DNA of 64,000 nucleotides from Vanrija pseudolonga (taxonomy: Eukaryota; Basidiomycota; Tremellomycetes; Trichosporonales; Trichosporonaceae), in the NCBI RefSeq assembly GCF_020906515.1, contig NC_085849.1, positions 2,914,001 through 2,978,000 on the forward strand, in the 5' to 3' direction. Positions 10,849 through 21,600 of the stretch are shown piece after piece. How positions within the stretch are numbered: position 1 is the stretch's first letter; each line of letters opens with the position of its first letter. The notes beneath the pieces are model-generated. The model saw only the letters and a program-made list of their open reading frames with translations. It was not told the DNA's origin and did no database searches. A program made the position numbers and the translations under genes.

Positions 10849-13800
10849 CTACTTCGTTGGCGTCACATGGCCACCATCCTCCCCCGTCGTGTAGCTCTGC
10901 CCTGAGCCCTGCTCGCTTGATGTCCGGCTGCCGTTCACTGGCCGCCGCCGGGCAGCCTCCTGCTGCTGCTGAAGGCTCAGTGTTGAGCGCTGGAGCGACC
11001 GCTCGAGCTTCTTCTCCCCCTGCTTCTGGACGCGCAGGCCAATCGCGTTGCGGAGTGCCTCGACATATGTCTCGTACTTGAAGATTTCCGAGTGAATGTA
11101 GCGAGACTTGGCCGTCCAGTTTTCGCGCGCCTTGAGGGCATTCTTCGAGCCGGCCGTGTACAGGCGGGCCATCGGCTCCTCAATGGCCTTGTGCTGCTCG
11201 AGCTCCTCCTTGAGCTTCTGGACGTAGGCCAGAAGAGCGTCAAGCTGCGCCTCCTCGTCCAAGGTAGACGGCATCGTGGCGTGAGGAGGGGGCTTCCACT
11301 CGTTGATGTGGATCTTGTCCGGGCCGTGCGTCGGCACCGCAGCTGCGCCACGGACGCGCGCGTTCAGGCCGCCGAGCCTGGACAAGCCCGAGCGCGCAGA
11401 GCGAACGCTGGCCTTGTCTTCAAAGTCCTCGTGGCCAAGGGCGCGCGACCAGCCGTACTCCATGTTGGAGACACCGCCCGGCAGAGGCTGCCTACTCTTG
11501 CGGGCGGCCCAGTAGTTGCACGTCGCGACCCACTCGGCGACCAGCTCCTCAGTACCAGCCTGGAAGACGCTGATTTCGCCGCTCGGAAGGGTGACCGTGA
11601 AGCAGTACGGTCGCTGGGCGCTATAGCCGGGCTTGGGCAACGCCATCGCCATGGCGTGCATCAGGCTGTACTCGCCAGTCGCCTTGGCGTTGGACTGCAC
11701 ACCGTCAGCGTCACATCGAGGCCTTCCAACGAGCCACTTACCATCCAATTGCCACCGCCAACACTGCCGCCTCCAAAACTGCCACTGCCCTGTCCGAAGA
11801 TGAACATGTGAAGGTCGCCCTTCTGGATGACAACAAAGTACTGCTTCCAGTCCTTCTTTGGTGCGCGCTTGCCGTGAGCCTCGACCTGAATCTTGCGGTG
11901 AAGCAAGCCCTCCTTGGCCCATGGAGCACCGAGAAGCGCGAGCTCGACGTCGGTCATCTCCTCGAGGGTGCTCGTCGTCTGTACCGACTGCACGCTGCGA
12001 GTCTCATCCTCCTGCTCCTTGATGACCGTGTGAGACAGATTGCCGGCGAATCCGAGGGCGGGCGCGAGGGGCTGGAACTGCTGCTGACCACGCTGGCCAG
12101 GGGGTCGCAACGACAGGCTGCTGAGGCCGCCCCCGTTCTTGCCCTCGTTGCCCGGCAACGATGCAATAGGGAGGAGGATCCTCTCATTGCGGACATTGGT
12201 GTAAATGTCCCGGAGGAAGTTTTCTGCCTCGATCTCCCACGCCTTGGTGTAGGTGAAGCTGTTGACGGTCGTTGAGCTCGCCCCACGCGATCGGAGGTCC
12301 TGGGTGGACGGAGACGTGAGCGAGATCTCGGACACGGGTGACGCCAGGCTTCCGGAGGCATTGCGGGGAGTCGATCCCAGGTTGCTGCTAGCCGCACGCA
12401 ACCGGATGCTCGAGGTCGACTGCGCAGCCGAGTGCGAGTCGAGGTGACGCAAGCTGCCACTGTCGCTAGCGAGGCCGGGCTCTGGCGACATCTCGCGATC
12501 CGGCATGCTCTCCTGGATCGCGCGCATGGCGTTGCGAACAAAGTCGGTGCGTGACATGTGCTTGGCCAGCTCGGCGATATGCAGATCCGTGTTGAGCATC
12601 AACATGGCTGCGGTAACCGTGTGAACGATGCCTGGCGTTCCAAGGACAGTGTTTGGGTTGCACTCGAAGAATCGTCCACTGAATCCTTCGATGATACGGT
12701 CGATTTCTTGAGACTCGGCCTTGAGGTGGAGCTTGCCGCAGAGGTCTCGGAATGCCTGGTCGAGCTTGAGACCGCGCATGTCGAAGTACTGCATGTAGTA
12801 GCGCAGCGCAAAGTTGTTGACGGGGCGGGGGCCGCCAATAAACATGGCGACCTTGTCTGCTGGAACCGTCGACGGGTCGTCATCGAAGAACTCGCGCGCA
12901 AGCTGTGCTCCACGCTCTTCGGCATCGCCCAGGTCGTTGAGGTTGACCATGGACTCGGAGGGGGAACCAGATACTTCGATAGTAATAGGTTCGTCGACAA
13001 GTGGGCCAGATCCGGAGCTCGTTGGCCGAGATAGTTGGCGGTCCCACTGCTGCTGCGAAGAGGGTGATTTTGAAAGTGAATCGTGGCGGAGTGGCCACTC
13101 TCCCGTGTCTGACCTTTGAGAGGGTTGGCGGGGTGTATCCTGTGGTGGCGCATCTCCCTCGGCGCCATCCGAAGTTGTCACCACAGGAGTTGATTGTTGC
13201 TCGGCAGTGATCGGGGCATCCGCATTCGGGGCGCCGCTCGTTCTGATATCACCAGAGGGCACCGGGAGCGGCTCTGGCACGAGTCCTTCATCATGAGTGC
13301 CCGACCTCGATCCAGGCTGACGACTCATTGAGGGCGATCTTTCAGTGAACGACTGAGACCGACCGGGGCTCGCGGTGAGAGCAGGCGAGTAATGGGTCGA
13401 GTTGGGAATTTCCGGGCTGACCTGCAGGTGGTCCGAGTTGGGTGTGTCGTGGCCCGCGACGACGGCGGCGCCGGCGACGATGCCGGCAACAGCACCGGTT
13501 GCCGCGCCAACGCGCACTCCACCGCGCCCACTGGCATCGCCGTGACTGATGCGGTCGAGGAGGCCCGAGACGTCGTCTGTAAAGGATGGCGCATTCCTAC
13601 CCCCTTTGGGCGACTTGGACGCATCCTCTCCCGTGACACGGCGGGGCACAGGTGGGCGGTGCTGTGCGCCGTCCACATTTTCTCTGGGCAGAACATGGGC
13701 CATTGGCGGCTGCTCGACGTTTGCCGATCCAACGGAGGTGATGGACGTGTGCCTGGTGTGGTTGATCGGAACGGGAGACTCGACACGATCGAGGACGACC

Positions 13801-15558
13801 TCTGTTACCTCGCCAGTCTTGGGGTCGTGGTCGGGCAGGCCTGCGGAGCTAGCGGTACCACTACGCTTGGGCTCTGGCAGAGGGGGGTGGTCCAACGTGT
13901 CAACCGAGGCGCGCTTTTCAACCTTGCTGACGATGGGAACGGATGGTCGTTGGGGGATCGGCGGGCGGGCGGATGACGGCTGGGGCTGGACGGCGCCATT
14001 CAACGGGAGATGACCACTCGACGCCGAGGCGTGTTGGTGCATCTCAAAGTTGTAGTTGTTGTTCCCCGGGAAGTTGGAGCCGGCAAACTGGGGAGACTGT
14101 GATTGCGTGGGAGAGCCAACATCATGGTTGGACCTCGCCGACAAGGAAATCTGTGACGACGAGGTAAGGGGCTGCAACAAAAAATGATGGTCAGCGACAA
14201 GGCGCTCTCGCCCTGGTTCCTGGTCCATCTTGCCCACTCACACCATGCTGCTCCTTTTGCGAGTTGGACGAGCCAAACATTCTCCCAAACATGCCTTTAG
14301 GCTTGCGCTTCTGCTCAGGGTTGTTAGAACATTGCATGTCACGGGCACGATCGCCGGCGATAGGCGCACTCACCTTGTAACCGTCGTCGGACGAGGCATG
14401 ACGGCCGACAGCTTCTGTCGACGGCGTCTCGGCGATGGAGGGCATGCCTCGCTGGTGGTCATTCGAGTAGCTGGCCGAGAGTCTCTCCCAGTCCGTGTTA
14501 CGAGTCGGCGGGTTGGGTTGGTTGCGCGAGCGGCCTGTCAACGAGCTAGTCGACGACGTGAGGTGTGAGCCAATGTGAGATCCAATGGCTGTCGACGAGC
14601 TGGCGGCGGTCGAGTTACCAGGGCCCTTACCCATCGCATGGTGCGATACAGGCATGGCTGGCTGGTCGCCATTGCCCTGCTTGCCGTTGCGCTTGAAGGC
14701 CTTGCTGCCCCGAATGAGGGTCGTTAGGTCAGGCGTCGAGGCGGTTCCCGTGTTGCGGAAGATAGACCGGCGCTTGGGAGGTTGGTTCTGCTCCTCGGCC
14801 TTGATTTCTGCTGCGGCAAGTGTCAGCGACGGTACTACGCATTGCAGATGGCACAATGGATGATAGAAGAGGTGCACAAGCAAAGAGCGAGTGGTCGGGC
14901 CCCGAGCACCCACGGGAAGCGATGCAATGTTTGTTGACATGGGTCACTCACCATCGAGACCCAAGCTCGCCTGCTGAGCGTACATCATTTTCCTCTGTTG
15001 AACGCGCTGCTGTGGAGTTGAGTTTGAACCACGTCCAGAGTCATTGCTGACGAGCGATCCGCGACGCACGACGTTTGGCGAGGTCGATCCCTCGGAGGCC
15101 TGACGCGAGCGGTGACCGCGATGGTCGTCATTGCCGAGGAGGATGTCGGACGCGCCAGTGTGAGCGCGGGCCAGCATGTTGTCGTCAACGTCTGCCGGGT
15201 CAATGTCGGCGTCGTGGTAGTGGTCGTGGTCGGGGTAGGACTCTGTCCGAGTGAGATCCTGGCCCGACGCGAGCGTCTCGGTGCCGCCAGCGGTGAGGTA
15301 GACGACCTCGTTCGGGTTGAGTAGCGCGCTCTCCAAGTCGGGTCTCTTGCGGGGTTGCTGCTGCTGCTGGGGCTGTTGTCCTGGCAGCGGCGAGGTGGAT
15401 GGAGATGGCGAGTGCTTTGGGACCGGAGCTGGGCTTGGCGGGAGTGGGAGTGCTGGCAGAGGTCTAGGAGGTGAAGTGGGTGATGGAGTGATGGTCGTGG
15501 AAGTGGATTGCTGTTGTTGTGGTTGTGGTGGAACAGGAATAGAGCTTGTGCGCGACAT
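10849..15558 (-). CDS. Sec7-PH ARF guanine-nucleotide exchange factor (EFA6/PSD or Syt1-like)
   Basis: Activates an ARF GTPase, probably the Arf6/Arf3 class, in plasma-membrane traffic. Exons 15558-14952, 14810-14374, 14310-14242, 14171-11742, 11694-10849 give 1462 aa. Residues 1-750 are Pro/Ser/Gln-rich and probably disordered. The Sec7 domain (about 800-930) includes FALRYYMQYFDMRGLKLDQA, the glutamic finger in LKAESQEIDRIIEGFS, and AAMLMLNTDLH. A PH domain follows (HRKIQVEAHGKRAPKKDW, YFVVIQKGDLHMFIFG) and resumes after the last intron (PYCFTVTLPSGEISVFQ). A C-terminal helical region (QLDALLAYVQKLKEELEQH) resembles the coiled coil after the PH domain in EFA6. The Sec7-CNP-PH-coil order is why I prefer EFA6/PSD kinship over large Golgi GEFs. 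The start is MSRTSSIPVPP; no ATG-led alternative looks better. Confidence 0.88.
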
Positions 15559-17132
15559 TGTAGCGAGATGTGATTGTGGTGGTGGATGGCTGCAGCAGCT
15601 CGACAATGCCGGGACGAGATCAAAGCAGCTAACGCGAAAGGGGGGGTGGGTGGTCGGTGGGTGTGGGTGTGGGTGGGGGGGGGGGGGGGCAGGAGGGGGA
15701 CGAGAGGATGGCCAAGGAGGAGGACCGTGAGAGGGGGTGGTGTCTAGGTTAGCGCGCACGCGCTCAAGGGTGGTCGAGGCAAAGAGTGTCGAGAGATCGG
15801 ATCAGCCTGGCTTGTGTGCCGTGCCGTGCGCGTGCCGGAGACGAGAGTAGCGGTTGAGGGTTCAGACCAAAAGCAAGGCAAGCAAGCGAGGCGTGATGGA
15901 ACGTTGAAAGGCAGAGAGAGAGAGAGTGACCCCCCTCGCAACTTAGTGCCCAACTGCCTTGCCTGAGTGACGGACGAATGACGGAAAAAGGTGGCCAACT
16001 TGCCGTAGAGGGAATAGGCGCCAAATAGAAAACAAGAAAGTGAGACAGGACGAGGCAGACGGTCGCTGCTGCTGCTGCTGGGCCGACGCGACGACGACTT
16101 GCTAGAGCTACTACTCAAACGTCACGAAGGGTCAGATGGGCCCGTCACGGTAAATGACCAGAGGAGAAGGAACAGAACAGGCGGGTACCATGCAGTCGTC
16201 GCGCGGCGGATAACAGCGACCAGAGTCGAGCGGCAGGCAGGCAGCAGGCATAATCTGGTGCCATATCCCAGGAGGGCCAGACCCTTAGGCAAGCAACCAA
16301 AGGCAAAGGCGCGACACGAGAGCCCTAGCCACCCCTGCCACCATCATCATCACGTCCGAGGGGAGGGGAGGGGAGGGGGATCGATTCGATCCGTCCGTAG
16401 TGCAGGCCAGCCAGGCGAGCAGCAAGCAGGGCCAACACACCCACCTGCATACCCGCGCCGCGCCGCCATGCCAGCCAGTTCCTTTCCCGGCGCACCGCGG
16501 CGCCGCCTCCTGGCGCCGTGCCGCTCCCCGCCAAAAAGCCAACATTGACGACGGCGCAATTCGCCAGAGTGTCCATTCAATCGGCCAAGCCGCGCCCCGG
16601 CGCGTGCAGGGAGCAAAGAGCCGACGACGACGACAACGACATGCACCAGCAGCCGTCAGCCAATGTGCAACCAACCGCCCCTCTCACCCTCTTTCGGCCT
16701 CCTCATGTGCATTCACCCGACACTACCCATTACGCCAGAATGATGTAAACATAACAGGGATGCATCGATGCATACAGCGCGCACCCAAGACCCCCCCTCC
16801 ACGCCCACGCGACACGCTACAAGCGACGCACGGCCTCCACGCCTCCACCCTCGGCTGAACCGTCTCGATCGCCCCCTCCTTATCGCGTGCACATTGCAAT
16901 CATGCACATCAAACACCTCGGCTACCTCAGCCACCACATCCAACATAGGTATAACATATACATTGTGCTTGCTTCGCAGACATTTCTTCGTACGGGCGTA
17001 TCTAGCCCCTTTGGCTTTTACCTATCGCTCGCTCATCGTCGGCATCGCCTTCACATTGGCGTCACTTATCACTGTAATACTTACACACACGCACACGGCT
17101 TCTCGCTCCGCAAACAATCGTCACGCTCTACT
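15559..17132. other. Intergenic region between Sec7 gene start and SET gene end
   Basis: Likely holds the long 5' leader and promoter of the Sec7 gene and the 3' flank of the SET gene. Visible features are a run of 15 G at 15675-15689, a short GA repeat (15914-15927) and a GCT run (16066-16080). No gene is supported. Confidence 0.5.
15675..15689 (+). repeat. Homopolymer run of 15 G
   Basis: Uninterrupted poly-G (poly-C on the Sec7 sense strand), about 120 bp upstream of that gene's ATG, inside a GT/GGGT-rich stretch. Confidence 0.9.
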
Positions 17133-19986
17133 CTAGGCGCCGCGGCGGAGAGCAAGACGCGCAGCACGATCAGACTTGAGAGCCCCATCGGCATCGGCGG
17201 GAGTGGCCGGAGCTTCGACAACGTACGCCCATCCAGCAGGCGCGCCGTTACGCGCGCGCTTCTGCATCTGCTTGGGCGTGTTCTTGAGACGCGGCTCGGC
17301 CGGAGCACCGGGAGCCTCTGGAGCCACGACAGCCGCGGGGGCTGCCGGGGCATCCTCAACAGGCGGCATGGGCACCGCGGCGGTCGACGCCTTTGGAGGA
17401 CGACCTGGGCCTCTCTTGAAGAAGCTGGTAATGGTCGACATAGCCGCCTCCAGGCGGCCGGGAGCTCGCCTGGCTGGGTACGGCGATGGTCGGGTCTCGC
17501 TTTTCGGCGGGCGGCCAACGCGCTTGGGACCAACTTCCGACTTGACAGCTGCAGGCTCGGCTTTGGGGGCCGTAGCAGCGCTCGAAGGACCAGCATCGAC
17601 TGGCACGGGCAAGGGGTGCTTGCGTGGCCGGCCGACAGGCCGCTTGACCACCGGCTGATTTGGGTCCGGAAGCGGGTGCTTGCGAGGGCGTCCGCGACCA
17701 CGCTTGACGACAATCTGCCCGTCGACACGGGGGTGTTTCGGGGGGCGACCACGAGGGCGCTTAACGACAGGCTGGTCCGGGTCGGGCAAAGGGTGCTTCC
17801 TCGGACGACCACGGGGACGCTTCGAAGGCGTGCTGACCGCACTGTCCGCAGTTGGGACGCTGACACTGGATCCCGCTTCCGTCGCCTTGGCTTTGGAGGG
17901 CCCGGGTGTAGCTTGGGGTGCGGCAGAAGCAGCAGCCGCTGCGGCTGCTGTAGCTGCAGCAGCAGTACGCTCGGCTTTCTTTGCCTTAGCCTCCGCCTTG
18001 GCTTCAGCCTTGCGGGCATCCTCAGCGGCTTTGGCGTCAAGTGCCGCCGCAAGCTCCTTTGCAGACTTCTCTCCTGGCTTGCGACCAAGGAAGCCGACAC
18101 AGTTGGGAGCGCCGCAGTGGCAGCGCGTCCTGGCTTCGTCTTTATTCGATAGGTTGGTCATCGAGAACGACTCAAAGTTGTAGTCGTAGGAGAGCTGGTG
18201 GCGTAAGCACAGGTTCTGATGTCGGAAAACTCACCTCCTCTCCTGCCTTGATGTCCCGGGTGGCCCATGTACCGATCTCAAACTCCTCGTAGCCATCACC
18301 AATGGTCTGATACTTGCGCACCTCAAGGTTCGGATTACAGCTGTGGTTGATGAAGCGAGCGTCATTGCCGAGTTTACCCTGGAAGTGTGAGACTCGTGCC
18401 AGCGGGGCTCTTGGCAACCGATACTTACAGCATCAAGCACTTCATCGCGGTCGTATGCAAGCGCATAGAAGTTGCGGTGACCCTTGTAGTCTGTCCCAAT
18501 GCGTTCGATGAATGTGCTAATAAAGGTTAGGAGGCCGCAACAAAAATGTTAAAAATAATCTCACTTAATATGAATAACCTGTGATGTCAGCCATAGTGAA
18601 CCGCCCACACTTTCAACCGCCATGCTTACCTCGCCACGATAGTCGATGACAAATTCGCCCTCAGCAATGTCTTCGGTCGCGACCAGTCCAAATCCACGAG
18701 TGCCAGTCTAGACTCGTGTCAGCCCTGGTTGGATGCAAAGGTTTGAGGCACGCACCCAGACAACTTTGGTCCCCTTGCCCTTTCTCCGGCACAGGCTCTT
18801 GTTGTCACAGAGATCTCCGCAAGGGCAATCCTTGCCGCAGAGGTAGCTCATGATCCTGTTGATGCAGTGGTCACCACATCCTGCCTCTGGTGCACACCGA
18901 CAGACGGCTGGATGGTCGGACTGGTACCTCTGGCGCTCGTTGAATTGGTCTGATAATCAGCGGTGGCAATCAAGTGAGACAATGACACGTACTGCTGCGA
19001 AGCTTCCGATACGCAGGGGGACGTTTCTTGCCGTCCAGGGCACCCGTCTCACTCTCCCAGAGGATGTTGTAAGGCAATACAAACTCATGCTCCTTCTCAA
19101 AAAAGTGGACCATTCCGTGGTCGAGCGGAAGTGGTGGGAAAGTCATGTTGCCGTCGGCGGGTGGAGGTTGAGACTTTCTGGGTCTACCGGGACCACGCTT
19201 GACGGGGACGCGGCTGTCCAAAACCTTGTTGACCAATGCCCGCTCAGACGGCGGCTCGGCGTCCTGGCAATAAAGCCCCGCAGACATGTACTCCTTGCGC
19301 TTGCCCGGGTTCACGTCGGTGTTGTTGGATGAAGTAGACGACTGTGACCTCTCCATGGTGTTTGCTGAGACGACACGAAGCAGCTGCTGCGAGACTGCTT
19401 TCGACGATGACGATGATGCCACTGGCTCCTTTGCAGACGGCGTCGCTGTTGTTGCCGACGCCTTTGCTTCGGGCAGGGTGCGGGGCGTGGCAGTGTGCAT
19501 TGTTCGCTGTGGTTGAGTGGTCTCGCCAGGGGCACGTGAGCGGAGGGTGAATTTCCGTGCCGTCGTCGCCGACTTGGCCTTGATGCGCTGTGCAATGCCA
19601 GCCCCCGCGGAGGAAACTGCACGCTTCGGAAGAACCTTCGCAATAGGAGCGTTGCGGGCCTTTGCCCCAAACTGTCGCTTGGATGGAGGCGGCACGGTAC
19701 CACCCTGGGCCTTGGTGCTGGCCGCCGCGGCGGTGCGCGGGGGGCGGTCCCCGTTGGGCACTGCATCCTTGCCGCCGTCGTCACGATTCTGCTCCTTGAC
19801 AAACGTCTTGGCCGCGACGACGACCTTGTCGTCTGGCTGGAGAGCGGCGAGGACACGGTCGCTGGGGAGGTTGCGTGAGGGGGATGGTGGGCGTACAATC
19901 TGTAGAGGTGGGAGGGACGCGATTTTGGTCGAGAAGAATGTGCGCTTTTTACGCGGCGGCGGCGCGTCGCCCTTGATGCGGGACAT
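17133..19986 (-). CDS. ASH1-type SET-domain histone methyltransferase with multiple AT-hooks
   Basis: Predicted nuclear histone H3 lysine methyltransferase; the AWS-SET-PostSET order fits the H3K36 group. Exons: 19986-18993, 18949-18756, 18707-18630, 18578-18565, 18516-18429, 18378-18235, 18194-17133 (857 aa). Residues 1-340 are basic and disordered, with one AT-hook (KRGPGRPRK). AWS cysteines follow (CINRIMSYLCGKDCPCGDLC). The SET domain has GTRGFGLVATEDIAEGEFV, FINHSCNPNLEV and LSYDYNFESF; the PostSET is RCHCGAPNCVGFLGRK. The last 300 residues carry six more AT-hook cores (RGRPRK, RGRPPK, RGRPRK, VGRPRK, VGRPPK, PGRPPK) in Pro-rich spacers. No WW or SRI domain is visible, which argues against Set2 and for the ASH1 class. 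Exon 4 is only 14 nt. The start MSRIKGDAPPPRKK is the most plausible ATG; the upstream in-frame stretch looks like leader. Confidence 0.87.
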
Positions 19987-20796
19987 GGTGTCCAAAGCGC
20001 GTAGGTTAGAGGAGGAAGGGTGGGTAAGGTTGGTGGTGGTGTGGGTGTGGGTGTTGTGTTTGGCTGGGATGCATGTCAGTGTTTGGATTGAAAGTGACGC
20101 GATGTCGAGTAATCCTGACATTTTATTATTGTTTGGGATTTGAGTGGGTGTCGGGTGATGTTACGCGTCGAGTAGTGGGGTGCAAGGATGTGGATTGTGT
20201 GTAGCAGAGTATTTGGTAAATAGGACAAGTCTTGTAGCAATGCGCTGATGGCAAGAAGTTGAAGGAAAAGTCGATGATGGATGAAGGAAAAATGGGAAAG
20301 AGGTGGGTTGGGTGGTATTTAGAAGGGAGACGAGAGGAGAGGAGAGAGAGTTGACAAGTTGGGAGATAGAGGCGGCGGCGACGACGGCAGCGGCGGCAAC
20401 AAAGGGGGCCACAACAAGTCTGGCTGGCGCACTCTCCCACCGTGGCACCACTCTACACTAGGCACGACACTGGAGCCAACCCACCCAAAGCACGCATAAC
20501 TAGACACCCCTCCTGCCCCCCCGCTGCTTGCGGCATGCGGCAAGCAAGACATTTGGCCGGCAATGGCCCTTCCTCGTGCATACAGCATACATTGCATGGC
20601 AAACACGCGACAGACGGCCCACTCTCCGATGCACACCGACGGGCACAGCAGCACAACCCACGCTGGCACAATAAATACAGGATACATTCATGCAGTCAAC
20701 CCCCTCTCTCTCTAATGCTATTGCAGCGCTAATGGCCGTCGCCACATCTGAGCCGTCACGCGTCTCGATGCACACCTCTGCGCACAAACTGCGCAA
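19987..20796. other. Intergenic region between SET gene start and RPB12 end
   Basis: Promoter and leader of the SET gene (GT-rich, 20030-20060) and 3' flank of RPB12. No gene is seen. Confidence 0.5.
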
Positions 20797-21195
20797 TCAT
20801 CGCGCCTCAAACTGGACCTGGAGAGTGTGAGCAACCTGCGCGAGAACATTCCGAGCTGCGGCTCGAGGCGGTGGTTGATGGCGCCTCGTGAAACCGCCAA
20901 AGAGTCACTCACGACTGCAACTGTCAGCAAAACCCTCATATCGTCACGCCCTTGCTAGTAACTCACTCTTGTGCGTGCGCGGCTTGTACATGACACGGTG
21001 TCCACACTCGCGGCAGCGGATGAGCTCGCCCATCTTGATCGACGTCTTTGCGCCGCAGTCTGGCGTCGTGAGCAGTCGTTTTGGAGGGCACAACTCACCA
21101 CCGCACAGGTACTCGCTCGCCTCGGACGCCTTGGGCGTCTGCCTGGGCGGGATGTGGCTCTCGTCGGGGCGCGAGGAGACGTAGGGGTTGGACAT
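20797..21195 (-). CDS. RPB12: RPB12/RPABC4, shared zinc-binding subunit of RNA polymerases I, II and III
   Basis: Small zinc subunit present in all three nuclear RNA polymerases. The core is unmistakable: YLCGDCGAKTSIKMGELIRC then RECGHRVMYKPRTHK, with the four zinc cysteines in two CxxC pairs, and the invariant C-terminal tail VQFEAR. Exons: 21195-21099, 21059-20967, a 2-nt exon 20914-20913, and 20817-20797. This yields exactly 70 aa, a usual family length. Exon 2 ends in phase 1 while the tail exon must start in phase 0, so two extra bases are needed. The dinucleotide TC, flanked by TTGCAG and GTGAGT, supplies them and gives RTHKIVQFEAR, aligning with RTKRMVQFEAR in yeast. Skipping it would give a short SPV end. 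It is divergent from RMD5 with 405 bp between the starts. Confidence 0.88.
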
Positions 21196-21294
21196 GGTGA
21201 TGTGGATGGTGTTGTTGTTGTTGCTATGTCATGGAGCTGAAGCGCGTTGAGACAAGGACGTTCAAAATGCGAGAAGGTAGGTGGCGAAAACGCT

Positions 21295-21304
21295 ATCACG
21301 TGAT
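21295..21304. promoter_or_regulatory. ATCACGTGAT palindrome in the RPB12-RMD5 divergent promoter
   Basis: Perfect 10-bp palindrome with a CACGTG core. It matches the RTCACGTG type bound by Cbf1-like bHLH factors in fungi. It lies between the divergent genes RPB12 and RMD5. Function is inferred. Confidence 0.45.
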
Positions 21305-21491
21305 TGACACGTCATTTCACGGGCGACGTCGAGGGAGCAGGTCCTACACTCGAACAAGATGCATGCATGCTATACGCTGGGGTCTGGAGTGTAGTAAGAA
21401 GCATAGGCTACAGCATAGGGAATCAGACAGGCCCCATGTACCCCGTCTCCGCTGTCAGCTCCACAATCAAGGTGGATCATCCACTGACCGG

Positions 21492-21498
21492 TCACGTG
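21492..21498. promoter_or_regulatory. Second CACGTG box (GTCACGTG context) in the same divergent promoter
   Basis: The CACGTG core at 21493-21498 is preceded by GT, again fitting RTCACGTG. It is about 100 bp upstream of the RMD5 start. Two such boxes within 405 bp is more than expected by chance. Confidence 0.4.
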
Positions 21499-21600
21499 CC
21501 ACTTCCGGTCTCCACGGCCGCCACCCCACCGGGTCCCCATCGATGGCTCTGTTAATCACCTCGTTATCGCCATCACCTCATCCTCCCAACCCCCGACCCA

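Noticed and set aside
11092-11811. 239-codon plus-strand frame opposite the Sec7-PH gene
   Set aside because: Shadow of the PH/coil exon on the minus strand.
16887-18152. 421-codon plus-strand frame opposite the SET gene
   Set aside because: Antisense shadow of the AT-hook region; the minus strand carries clear SET/PostSET motifs.
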